Positions 26,260 through 34,305 of a stretch of 64,000 nt of DNA are shown here, in pieces (the stretch's first letter is position 1; every line of letters starts with the position of its first letter). The DNA comes from CBDCYS01 sp965224215. Its GTDB lineage: Bacteria > Acidobacteriota > Terriglobia > Bryobacterales > UBA6623. Both the position numbers and the translations under genes were made by a program. Below the pieces are notes generated by a model. It did not search any database, had not been told where the DNA came from, and saw only the letters and a list, made by a program, of their open reading frames with translations. The DNA lies in the NCBI GenBank assembly GCA_965224215.1, contig CBDCYS010000067.1, forward strand, positions 62,001-126,000, read 5' to 3'.

Positions 26260-27203
26260 CACTTCAACTCTTTGATCATTGCGATGAGCGCATTGATCTC
26301 GCGTTCCTTCAGCAACCCTTGGAAGGTGGACATTGTCGAGGGATAACCGCTCACAACTTTGGCCTGGGGTTTCATAAGCGACTCGAGAATGTAGTTCTCA
26401 TCCATCACGGCCGTGCCGCCGCCTTTCAGTTTTCTTTCGGTTCCGAACGAGCCTTTGAAAGACGGCCCTTCCACGACGCTGCCGTCAAGCGAATGGCAGG
26501 TATAACAGCCGCGAATCCGGAAGAGGATCTTGCCGAACTCGGCCGGCGGCAGGTCCTTTCCCAAGTCGCCTCCGGTTTCGAGCCATTCATCAAAGTCGGC
26601 GGGAGTGTCGACCGTGATCTTGCCGATCATGTCGGAGTGCCCTTTGCCGCAGTATTCGGTGCAAAACAAGATGTGCTCACCCAGCTCGTTCGCCTCGAAC
26701 CAGAGGTCGGTGTAGCGGTTCGGCAGAACGTCTTGCTTGATGCGAAAGGTGGGGACGAAAAAGCTATGAATGACGTCTTCGGAAGTCATCACCATACGGA
26801 TCGGGCGTCCCGCGGGAACGTGAATCTCGTTGATGGCGCGGACACCGCTGGGATACTCGAACGTCCATAGCCACTTCTTGGCGACGACCTTGATCTCGAG
26901 CGCATTCCCGGGCGCCACGCGCGCGTCGACGAAGTCGTGAAAGCCCCATACGAAGATCAGCATCAAGGGAATGACGGGCAGCAAAGTCCAGGCGGCTTCG
27001 AGACCGCCGTGGTGCGTGATGTTGGGCGTGGGACCGTCGTTGCCGGGACGGCGGCGGTACTTGATGGCGAAGTAAGCGGTGAGACCCGCGACGAGAAAAA
27101 AGAAGGCCGTGCTGATCCAGAAAATCAGAAAATAGGTGTCGTCCACCTGCCCGGCGTATTCCGAGCCCCGCGGCGGCAGCATGATGGATCGAATCCAGTT
27201 CAT
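26259..27203 (-). CDS. coxB: cytochrome c oxidase subunit II with fused cytochrome c domain
   Basis: 314 residues. Two N-terminal membrane helices, a cupredoxin domain with the CuA site CTEYCGKGHSDM (about residue 205), and a C-terminal cytochrome c domain with CYTCH (around 240-245) and a distal Met in the SLMKPQAKVV-type tail. This caa3-like form takes electrons directly from ACIII or a small cytochrome. Overlaps coxI downstream and the SCO gene upstream by four bases each. Confidence 0.96.
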   Translation of the reverse strand: MNWIRSIMLPPRGSEYAGQVDDTYFLIFWISTAFFFLVAGLTAYFAIKYRRRPGNDGPTPNITHHGGLEAAWTLLPVIPLMLIFVWGFHDFVDARVAPGNALEIKVVAKKWLWTFEYPSGVRAINEIHVPAGRPIRMVMTSEDVIHSFFVPTFRIKQDVLPNRYTDLWFEANELGEHILFCTEYCGKGHSDMIGKITVDTPADFDEWLETGGDLGKDLPPAEFGKILFRIRGCYTCHSLDGSVVEGPSFKGSFGTERKLKGGGTAVMDENYILESLMKPQAKVVSGYPSTMSTFQGLLKEREINALIAMIKELK

Positions 27204-28003
27204 TTCGCACCTGCCGGGCTTGCGGAAGCGCGCAGTGTGGCCTCACCACGCCACAATCGCCGCAGCGCGAACCCCATTCCCAATAGGACCACTACGCCCG
27301 AGGCACGCATGAAATTCATGGCGAACGGAACGTAAGCCCGGGCGTCGGGGTCGTAGTGATAGCAGAAGAGCAGCAGCCGGTCGATCGGGCTGAATGCGAA
27401 CTTCGATTCGGCGGCTTCGGTCAGCGCCAAGCGCAAGTCGCCCGGTTGGTGCTCGATGCCGTAGAGGTAGCGCGAGATCTTACCTTGCGGGGTCATGATG
27501 AACAGCGCGGCCGTGTGCGCGAACTCGCCTCGCGCTTCGTTATAGACGTAGTTGAAGCCGAGCTGCTTGGCCAGTCGTTTTACGTTTCCCTGGTGGTCGC
27601 TGAGAAAATGCCACCCCGGAGCCGGACGCCCATAGGTGGCCAGATAAGCCTGCTTTTTCTCACGCGCGAGTTGCGGAGTCTCGGCCGGGTTGATCGTGAT
27701 CGTGACAACTTCGAACTCCTCGCCGGGCGTCCAGGGCAGGCCGTCCAAGCTCTTTGTCAGGCCCTTGAGCGCCAGATTGCAGAGCATGGGACAGGTGTAA
27801 TAAACGAGGTTGAGAATGACCGGGCGGTTGGAGTGAAAGAATTCTTCAAGCGCGACGGGCTGAGCCGATTCGTCGAGGAACGTCAAGTCGAGATCGACCT
27901 GTTCATTGATCTTTTCCGACACGCCAACGTTTTCCAATTCAGCGGGAATCGGCAACGCCGCAGACACCGGCATGGCCATCAGAGCCACCGCCACAAGGAC
28001 CAC
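27200..28003 (-). CDS. SCO1/SenC-family copper chaperone for the oxidase
   Basis: About 267 residues; the start is uncertain (TTG 28009, GTG 28003 or ATG 27979) because a palindromic repeat occupies the upstream region. Hydrophobic signal/anchor VVVLVAVALMAMPVSA, then a thioredoxin-like domain with YYTCPMLCNLAL (CxxxC copper site), and the copper His in GEFAHTAALFI. A C-terminal membrane segment (GVVVLLGMGFALRRLW) is present as well. Delivers copper to the CuA centre of subunit II, encoded next. Confidence 0.88.
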   Translation of the reverse strand: MVLVAVALMAMPVSAALPIPAELENVGVSEKINEQVDLDLTFLDESAQPVALEEFFHSNRPVILNLVYYTCPMLCNLALKGLTKSLDGLPWTPGEEFEVVTITINPAETPQLAREKKQAYLATYGRPAPGWHFLSDHQGNVKRLAKQLGFNYVYNEARGEFAHTAALFIMTPQGKISRYLYGIEHQPGDLRLALTEAAESKFAFSPIDRLLLFCYHYDPDARAYVPFAMNFMRASGVVVLLGMGFALRRLWRGEATLRASASPAGAK

Positions 28004-28025
28004 AACCAATGGAACTGCCCCTGAC

Positions 28026-28144
28026 GGAGCCGCGACCGTAAGGGAGCGGTTGCTTCTACCGGCTGATCCGCTTCCATCAACGTCCGGCCCACCTAGCAGC
28101 GGATCAGCCGCCAGAAATAACCGCTCCCTCACGGTCGCGGCTCC
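28026..28144. repeat. palindromic repeat element, paired arms
   Basis: Inverted arms of 26 bases (28026-28051 and 28119-28144; the right arm contains AACCGCTCCCTCACGGTCG) with inner inverted blocks CGGCTGATCCGCT / AGCGGATCAGCCG. Single arms recur at 28656-28692 and 30755-30780. It resembles REP/BIME-like palindromes. It occupies the junction of the SCO gene and the gene before it. Confidence 0.8.
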
Positions 28145-28586
28145 AAATCCGGTTTCTGCACCAGCACGGGCTCGGTGAATACGACAGCTTCCCGGCCGCG
28201 AACTCCGCTGCCAACAGCTCCATTCCGCGGTCGATCGGCAAGCGCACGACGCCCGCCTCCGCGTCAACCCACTGATAGGAATGCAGCCGGGCGTTTTCTT
28301 TTGCCTGGATTTCCTGCAAGTCTTCCGCGAGGGGCTGCACGACTCGCGTAAAGATCCGGCTTTGGGTCACCCCATCGAAATACGCTTGGACGCCCAAAAT
28401 AACGGCGATCAGCGACACGATAATGAGGAGTCCCCACAGGGCAATGGGCCCCATCTCGGGCTCGGTGCGGTCGTACCCGCCTTGCTCGGCGGCAGATTGG
28501 CCGGCAACCGAGGACTGCGATTGGGGCACTTCCGTCTCCTCTATTTTTTGGTCCGCTGCTGGCTGGTTCGCTATTGCGTGAGGCAT
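28104..28586 (-). CDS. single-pass membrane protein of the ACIII-oxidase operon
   Basis: 160 residues. A polar N-terminus, one membrane helix (GPIALWGLLIIVSLIAVILGVQAYF), then a periplasmic part with NARLHSYQWVDAEAGVVRLPIDRGMELLA. Homologous small proteins are commonly encoded between actF and SCO/coxB genes; it could correspond to the small ActG-type subunit, but this is position-based. The last 15 or so codons (NRIWSRDREGAV...) are read from the palindromic repeat; the neighbouring frame reads EPVLVQKPDLEPRP-stop, which may be the native end. Confidence 0.7.
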   Translation of the reverse strand: MPHAIANQPAADQKIEETEVPQSQSSVAGQSAAEQGGYDRTEPEMGPIALWGLLIIVSLIAVILGVQAYFDGVTQSRIFTRVVQPLAEDLQEIQAKENARLHSYQWVDAEAGVVRLPIDRGMELLAAEFAAGKLSYSPSPCWCRNRIWSRDREGAVISGG

Positions 28587-28655
28587 GCTGGTCGTCCTCC
28601 CATGCGAGGGCCAGCCGCAACTGAAAACGGCGTGAACCCTCGCGAGTGGAGCGAG

Positions 28656-28692
28656 CCGGAGCGGCTTACTGCTTCCTGACGGTCGCGGCTCT
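28656..28692. repeat. palindromic repeat, single arm
   Basis: Contains CCTGACGGTCGCGGCTC in the same context as the arms at 28.03-28.14 and 30.76 kb. It lies in the 174-base gap between actF and the small membrane-protein gene. No complete partner arm is visible. Confidence 0.65.
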
Positions 28693-28760
28693 GGCCCGCG
28701 GCTCCAAATCGGGCTCGCGAACTTTTTGCCGCGTTTTGGTTGAATTTCGTCATAGCGCTG

Positions 28761-29966
28761 CTAGGCGTTCTGGAATTTCAGCGACTGCTCGAAGCGTGGA
28801 TCCCCAACAGGGGTCAGCTGCCTGCGGCGCAATCTGGACCAGAAAGCAAATGCGAACGCGCTACCGACGGCGACGAATGTTGTCACGTCAAGCCAGTGAA
28901 AATGCGCACCGTGCTTATCCAGGGTCGGCATCACGATCCAATAGAGATCCATGTAGTGCATCAGCAGCAGCCAGGACGCCATCACCGCCAGCGATGCGTA
29001 GTTTCGTTTTGCGGCGCGAGGCAACAAGAGCAGAAACGGGAACAAGAAATGTCCGAATACCCGCAATTGCGTAACACCCATCCAACTGCCTTCCATGCGG
29101 TGCCGGAACCAAATTGTTTCCTCCGGAATATTGGCGTACCAGATCAGCATGTATTGCGAAAACGCGATGTAAGTCCAAAAGACGGTCAGCGCGAAGAGCC
29201 ACTTGCCGAGGTCGTGGTAGTGCTCGATTTGAATCGCTTCGGCCAGCACGCCCGCCCGGCGTAAGGCGAGTGCGATCAGAACCATCGCGGCCATGAAGCC
29301 AAGCGCTCCGCCGGAATAGAAATAGATTCCGAAGATCGTCGAATACCAATGCGGGTCCAGTGACATCAGCCAGTCGAAGGAGGCAAAGGTCACGGTGATG
29401 AACATCAGCAGAATGCCCGGGACGCTCCAGCGCCGGGCCGACCAAGTGTGCTTGACATCTCCGGTTACGTCTTGCGCCGATGAGTGGCCGCAAAGCTTGC
29501 GGCTGAGCACAACCCAGATCAGGAAATACAAACCGGCGCGAGCCAGGAAGAAAGGTTCGTTCAGGTAGGGTTGTTTGCCTTGGAGCAAGTGGTCGGCGGC
29601 TACTGCCTCGGCATGCGACCAGTGGTAAAGGTCATGCAACCCAAAAGCTACCGGCAAGAACAGCAGAGCCGCCGGCGCAACCCCTGCCATGAGGCCTTCC
29701 ATGAGGCGGCGCATGGTGACGCTCCAGGTTGAGCCGGTGATGTGCTGAACCATCACGAAAAAAGCGGCCCCCAGAGCGATCGACATGAAGAACATGAAGC
29801 CGACCAAATACGAGAAATGAAACCGTTGCGGATCGGAGGCGTAGCCGGCGGCACTGGCAAGCCAGGCCAGCGCGCCCACGGCAACGATCATGGTTCGTAC
29901 TCGGCTCCAAAGGGCGTCGTCGAGGTAGAACTGTTTTGGGGCGCCCTCTGTGATTTGTTCGGTCAT
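28761..29966 (-). CDS. actF: ACIII subunit ActF (NrfD-like quinol:cytochrome c oxidoreductase membrane subunit)
   Basis: 401 residues from ATG 29966. About ten membrane helices with conserved stretches HLTDLYHWSHAE-like HDLYHWSHAEAV, WSVPGILLMFITVTFASFDWLMSLDPHW, YSGGALGFMAAM and YHDLGKWLFALTVFWTYIAFSQYMLIWYANIPEET, all typical of ActF. With ActC it forms the membrane core of alternative complex III, which oxidises quinol. Situated after actE by 10 bases; appears intact. Confidence 0.93.
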   Translation of the reverse strand: MTEQITEGAPKQFYLDDALWSRVRTMIVAVGALAWLASAAGYASDPQRFHFSYLVGFMFFMSIALGAAFFVMVQHITGSTWSVTMRRLMEGLMAGVAPAALLFLPVAFGLHDLYHWSHAEAVAADHLLQGKQPYLNEPFFLARAGLYFLIWVVLSRKLCGHSSAQDVTGDVKHTWSARRWSVPGILLMFITVTFASFDWLMSLDPHWYSTIFGIYFYSGGALGFMAAMVLIALALRRAGVLAEAIQIEHYHDLGKWLFALTVFWTYIAFSQYMLIWYANIPEETIWFRHRMEGSWMGVTQLRVFGHFLFPFLLLLPRAAKRNYASLAVMASWLLLMHYMDLYWIVMPTLDKHGAHFHWLDVTTFVAVGSAFAFAFWSRLRRRQLTPVGDPRFEQSLKFQNA

Positions 29967-29976
29967 CGTGTTTTCA

Positions 29977-30816
29977 CTAATTGCTTGAATCGCCCGCTGC
30001 CCTTGGGGCTTCGGCCCCGGATTGCGCTTTCGCACCGGCGGCGCCAACCGGCTGTTCCTCGGCGGCCTCTGCCGACGCGTCAGCGGACGGAGCGGTGACT
30101 TCCATCTGGACCTCCGGCTCAGGCGGCCGAATGCCGTCTCGCAACTCCGGCGGGACATCCTCAACTCTTCCAAGCGCCGCGCGTTGCAGCGCCCGCACGT
30201 AGCCAACGACGGCCCAGCGGTCCTGCTCGCGGACCTGGAAGCGATAGCCTAGCATCGAGCGCCGCCCGGCCGTGATGATGCTGAACAGCTCGCCGTCGGC
30301 CATCTGCCCTACGGGCTCGCTGGTTAGATCCGTGGCAATCCAGGCAGACTTCATGGCCACGATCCCACGGCCGGTTCCGGCCCGGTCATGACACGGAGAG
30401 CAGTAAATGTTGAAGCGTTCTTGCCCGCGCCGCAGTGCTTCCATATCGAGAGGCAGCGGGTTCTCACCGACGTAGTGCTCTCCGACGACACCTCGATAAA
30501 AAGCGTCGTCTTCTTTGAGATGACCGAGCGCGACCGTGCCAGGAACCGGAGCCCGGCTGGCGCGTCCGTCGGCGAAGAAGGCGCTGGCGGCTTGCGGCTG
30601 GTATTTCGGCTGGTGGTCCATGTCAGCGAAGACTTCGACGGGGGACGTTCGTACAGGTGAGATGCCGCAGCCGCTTGAGGCGATGAGGGACGCGGTCAAG
30701 AGTAGTAACGCGGCGGCTTCTAGCCGTCGCGGGATGAGGCGCGTTGGAGTGGCTAACCGCTCCCTGACGGTCGCGGCTCCGAATCTGGTCCCTGAATTCC
30801 CCCTCACGTTTCGCAC
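29977..30816 (-). CDS. actE: ACIII subunit ActE (monoheme cytochrome c lipoprotein)
   Basis: About 279 residues if started at GTG 30816, two bases after the actD stop; another GTG at 30807 is possible. A lipobox LIASSGC follows an Arg-rich n-region and a hydrophobic segment, so it is a periplasmic lipoprotein. One heme site, CSPCH in RFNIYCSPCHDRAGTG, with Met ligand candidates in SMLGYRF. A palindromic repeat arm (30755-30780) lies within the 5' coding region and would be translated as RFGAATVRERLA, lengthening the n-region. No ATG exists in the frame before the lipobox. The tail is Ala/Glu-rich. Confidence 0.88.
   Translation of the reverse strand: MRNVRGNSGTRFGAATVRERLATPTRLIPRRLEAAALLLLTASLIASSGCGISPVRTSPVEVFADMDHQPKYQPQAASAFFADGRASRAPVPGTVALGHLKEDDAFYRGVVGEHYVGENPLPLDMEALRRGQERFNIYCSPCHDRAGTGRGIVAMKSAWIATDLTSEPVGQMADGELFSIITAGRRSMLGYRFQVREQDRWAVVGYVRALQRAALGRVEDVPPELRDGIRPPEPEVQMEVTAPSADASAEAAEEQPVGAAGAKAQSGAEAPRAAGDSSN
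30755..30780. repeat. palindromic repeat arm inside the actE 5' end
   Basis: AACCGCTCCCTGACGGTCG plus GCGGCTCC, near identical to the right arm at 28119-28144. In frame with actE and without a stop codon on the minus strand. Confidence 0.75.
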
Positions 30817-30817
30817 C

Positions 30818-31453
30818 CTATGGCTCCACAAACTCGACATTCGTGCCACCCAATTCGCGCAGCATATCCACGCTGGTTTCCGAGTCAAACAATGGATCTT
30901 CTTTCTCGATGACAAGGAGAAAACGGTCGTTCGACGCACGATGGAACTGGCTGTAGTTGAAAGCCGGGTGAAAGAGCCGCGGCAACCCGTTCCAAGCGAG
31001 CATTCCAAAGACACAAGCGAATGCCGCGAAAAGAACCAGCAACTCGAATGTGATCGGCATCGCGAATTCAATCGCGAACAGCGGTTTGCCTCCGATATTC
31101 AGCGCATAGTCAACCGCCCCGGTCCACCACTGCAGCAGCAGCGCGCAGCCCGCTCCGGTTGCGCCCAGGGCCAGGACCAGCCATCCCAACCGCGAATGCT
31201 TTAGACCGATCGCCTGATCCATGCCGTGTACTGGAAACGGCGTCATGGTGTCCAGCGCGGTGTAGCCACGCTGTCGAACTTCCTTGACCGCCGCCAGCAA
31301 CTCGTGGCTGCTTTCGAACTCTGCAATCGCCGCGTAGACTTCGCCTGGGGCAGCCTCTGGCGCAGTCGTGGTTTCGGTCTGCTCAACCGCATCCCCGACA
31401 AACGGACTTTCGGCAAAGGGGTTCTCCGCGCTCTTGTCTTTGACAGCGTTCAT
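30818..31453 (-). CDS. actD: ACIII subunit ActD (DUF3341)
   Basis: 211 residues. Cytoplasmic N-terminal part (VYAAIAEFESSHELLAAVKEVRQRGYTALDTMTPFPVHGMDQAIGL), two helices (LGWLVLALGATGAGCALLLQWW and FAMPITFELLVLFAAFACVFGML), then the domain ending FLLVIEKEDPLFDSE. This is the DUF3341 pattern of ActD, a peripheral/membrane subunit of alternative complex III. Stops with TAG and is followed at once by actE. Confidence 0.94.
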   Translation of the reverse strand: MNAVKDKSAENPFAESPFVGDAVEQTETTTAPEAAPGEVYAAIAEFESSHELLAAVKEVRQRGYTALDTMTPFPVHGMDQAIGLKHSRLGWLVLALGATGAGCALLLQWWTGAVDYALNIGGKPLFAIEFAMPITFELLVLFAAFACVFGMLAWNGLPRLFHPAFNYSQFHRASNDRFLLVIEKEDPLFDSETSVDMLRELGGTNVEFVEP

Positions 31454-31461
31454 CGTGGTCT

Positions 31462-32868
31462 CTAGTGAGCGGGATGATCGGCTTCCAGGGCTCCCTTGAC
31501 TTCTGAAATCGCAATGATCGGCAAGAATCGCACGAACAGCAAAATCAGCGTGAAGAATAGGCCGATCGTTCCCACGAACGTCAAAATGTCAATGATCGTG
31601 GGTGAGAAATATCCCCAGCTCGAAGGCAGATAATCGCGGTGCAGCGACGTCGTCACGATCACGAAGCGCTCGAACCACATCCCGACGTTCACAAAAATCG
31701 AAATCGCGAACATCGCCGGAATGCTCGTGCGGACGCTTTTAAACCAGAACAATTGCGGGAAGATGACGTTGCAGGAAACCATCGTCCAGTAAGCCCAGGC
31801 GTAAGGCCCCATGGCGCGGTTCAGAAAGACAAATGTTTCGTAGGGATTGCCGCTGTGCCATGCCGTGAAGAATTCGATGCCGTAGGCGTAGCCGACAATC
31901 GTGCCGGTCGCAAGGATGATCTTAGTCATCTTTTCAAGATGGCCCATGGTGACCAGGTGCTCCAGACTAAACACCCAGCGCAGGATGACCATCAGCGTCA
32001 CAACCATGGCGAACCCGGAGAAGATCGCGCCCGCCACGAAGTAGGGCGGAAAGATCGTCGTATGCCAGCCCGGAATCACGGCCACCGCGAAATCGAAACT
32101 CACAATGCTGTGGACGGAAAGCACCAGCGGCGTCGAGAGCCCCGCCACCAGCAAATAAGCCTTCTCGTAATGGCGCCACTGGCGATTGGAGCCGCGCCAC
32201 CCCAGGCTCAGAAGGCCGAAGATGCGCCGCCGCCGGGGCGTGTTGGCGCGGTCACGCATAGTCGCCAGGTCAGGAATCAGACCGACGTACCAGAATATGG
32301 CCGACACCGTGGCGTAAGTGCTCACGGCGAATACGTCCCAAAGAAGCGGGCTGCGGAAGTTCGGCCACATGTCCATGCTGTTGGGAAGCGGCAGCAGCCA
32401 ATAGGCCCGCCAAACCCGTCCCACGTGAAATACGGGGAAGATCCCAGCGCACACGACGGCGAACAGCGTCATTGCCTCGGCGAAGCGGTTGATGGATGTG
32501 CGCCAGCGCTGCCGAAACAGGAACAGCACGGCTGAGATCAGCGTTCCCGCGTGTCCGATGCCGACCCAGAACACGAAGTTGGTGATCGGCCAGCCCCAGA
32601 ATACCGGCGCGTTGTTGCCCCATACGCCGACGCCCGTGTTGACTTGATGAGCCAGCATGCCCACCAGCATCAGCGTCAGAGCGCCGGAAATCGAGATGGC
32701 GACATACCAGGCCCGAGGAACCGCCCGCTCCGTCACGCCGGCCACGTCATCGGTCACCTTGGAGTGGCTCGGCTGGCCTTCGACCAGAGGCGGGCTCAGC
32801 TCAGCCAGCGCGTCGGCGTGTGCCGGACGCCCGCCGGGTGCCAACGGATGGATAGCAAGGTCGGACAT
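31462..32868 (-). CDS. actC: ACIII subunit ActC (NrfD/PsrC-family quinol-binding subunit)
   Basis: 468 residues with about ten membrane helices. Characteristic ActC stretches are VFWGWPITNFVFWVGIGHAGTLISAVLFLFRQ, PLLWDVFAVSTYATVSAIFWYVGLIPDLA, STPLVLSVHSIVSFDFAVAVIPGWHTTIFPPYFVAGAIFSG and the GTIVGYAYGIEFFTAWHSGN segment. NrfD-type subunits bind quinol at the periplasmic side. Three bases downstream of actB, so translationally close. Confidence 0.95.
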   Translation of the reverse strand: MSDLAIHPLAPGGRPAHADALAELSPPLVEGQPSHSKVTDDVAGVTERAVPRAWYVAISISGALTLMLVGMLAHQVNTGVGVWGNNAPVFWGWPITNFVFWVGIGHAGTLISAVLFLFRQRWRTSINRFAEAMTLFAVVCAGIFPVFHVGRVWRAYWLLPLPNSMDMWPNFRSPLLWDVFAVSTYATVSAIFWYVGLIPDLATMRDRANTPRRRRIFGLLSLGWRGSNRQWRHYEKAYLLVAGLSTPLVLSVHSIVSFDFAVAVIPGWHTTIFPPYFVAGAIFSGFAMVVTLMVILRWVFSLEHLVTMGHLEKMTKIILATGTIVGYAYGIEFFTAWHSGNPYETFVFLNRAMGPYAWAYWTMVSCNVIFPQLFWFKSVRTSIPAMFAISIFVNVGMWFERFVIVTTSLHRDYLPSSWGYFSPTIIDILTFVGTIGLFFTLILLFVRFLPIIAISEVKGALEADHPAH

Positions 32869-32871
32869 GGG

Positions 32872-34215
32872 CTAGGTCAGCTCCGGGTTCGGATTACGCA
32901 GCTTCGCCAGATAGGTCGTGCGCGGTTTCGTATTCAGCTCGCCCAGCATGGCGTAGTCACGGTTTTGCGCTTTCAGTTTCGAGACGCGGCTCTCGGAGTC
33001 GTTGATGTCTCCGAAAACGATCGCTTCCGCCGGACAAGTCTGCTGGCACGCCGTCTTAATTTCCCCGTCCGCGATGGAACGCCCTTCACCGCGCGCCGCG
33101 ATCTTCTTTTCCTGAATACGCTGCACGCAGTAAGTACACTTCTCCATTACGCCCCGCACGCGCACGGTCACGTTCGGGTTGAAGGCCATCTTCTGAACTT
33201 CCGGAAGCCCTTCGCTGAAGTCGAAGAAGTTAAACCGCCGCACTTTGTAAGGACAGTTGTTGGCGCAATAACGCGTCCCGACACAGCGGTTGTAGGCCAT
33301 GTCGTTGAGGCCTTCAGGACTGTGAGTGGTGGCCGCCACAGGACAAACGTTCTCGCACGGCGCGTTTTCGCACTGCTGGCAGTTCACCGGCTGGCTGACG
33401 GCTTGCGGATCTTCCGGATCGCCGGCGTAGTAGCGGTCGAGACGAATCCAGTGCATCTCGCGCCCTCGCAAAACCTCATCCTTGCCGACAACGGGAATAT
33501 TGTTCTCCGACTGACAGGCGACCAGGCAGGCGTTGCAGCCGACGCAGGAATTTAGATCAATTGCCATTCCCCACTGATGACCTTGGTCGTAAGAAGGCTC
33601 GTCATAAAGCGACAGCAAAGGCGGATGCTCGACCGCTTCGCTGGCGAAGTTGGGATGCTCGGTGTAGTCTTCCAGCGTGGCCTCGCGAACCAGCGGACGC
33701 CCCTCCATGCTCTGATGCTCCTGAGTCGATGCGAGGATATGCTTTCCCCCCGTCTTTCGAACCTGTGCGCCCGGAAGGAAACCGGTCCCTGCCGCCGTTC
33801 GGATCAGATAGGCATTTCGCCCGGCGCCCCGCGCCACCGGCCCGCAATGCGTCCGTCCGTAGCCAAGAGCCAGCGAAATCGAACGGTCAGCGTGACCGGG
33901 CTGGATAAACACCGGCATCGTCGTTTCGCGGCCGCCGGCGTCGATCGAAACCAGATCGCCCTGCTCGACGCCCAGCGAGTTTGCCGTTGCCGCGCTCATC
34001 AACGCTGCGTTGTCCCACGTGAGCTTCGTCATGGGGTCGGGAGCTTCTTGCAGCCAGCCGTTGTTGGCGAAGCGCCCGTCATAGACACCGCTGTCGGGGT
34101 AGAAGCCGATTTCGATGCCGTTTGAATTCACAGGGGGCGCGACCTTCAGCGCCGCTCGGATTGCCGGTGGGTCCACATTGGGCTGTGAGAATATATAGGC
34201 TGTATCCGGCACCAA
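32872..34215 (-). CDS. actB: ACIII subunit ActB, C-terminal iron-sulfur part (after in-frame TAG)
   Basis: In the same reading frame as the N-terminal part but separated by a TAG at 34306-34308; the frame is open from 34305 onwards and reads RGYDIVRNYWLAQWG... before a possible TTG start at 34215. Contains the molybdopterin dinucleotide-binding-like tail and then an NrfC/PsrB-type ferredoxin module: CVGCNACLVAC, CQQCENAPCENVCPVAA, CVGTRYCANNCPYKVRRFNF, CTYCVQRI and CQQTCPAEAIVFGD, i.e. ligands for about four clusters. If the TAG is real, ActB is made as two chains or not at all. Ends with TAG. Confidence 0.93.
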   Translation of the reverse strand: MVPDTAYIFSQPNVDPPAIRAALKVAPPVNSNGIEIGFYPDSGVYDGRFANNGWLQEAPDPMTKLTWDNAALMSAATANSLGVEQGDLVSIDAGGRETTMPVFIQPGHADRSISLALGYGRTHCGPVARGAGRNAYLIRTAAGTGFLPGAQVRKTGGKHILASTQEHQSMEGRPLVREATLEDYTEHPNFASEAVEHPPLLSLYDEPSYDQGHQWGMAIDLNSCVGCNACLVACQSENNIPVVGKDEVLRGREMHWIRLDRYYAGDPEDPQAVSQPVNCQQCENAPCENVCPVAATTHSPEGLNDMAYNRCVGTRYCANNCPYKVRRFNFFDFSEGLPEVQKMAFNPNVTVRVRGVMEKCTYCVQRIQEKKIAARGEGRSIADGEIKTACQQTCPAEAIVFGDINDSESRVSKLKAQNRDYAMLGELNTKPRTTYLAKLRNPNPELT

Positions 34216-34305
34216 TCCGTCGTGGAGACACCGCCGCCAGGTTTTCTCGCCGCTAGCCGCGCCCCACTGCGCGAGCCAGTAGTTGCGAACAATGTCGTAT
34301 CCACG

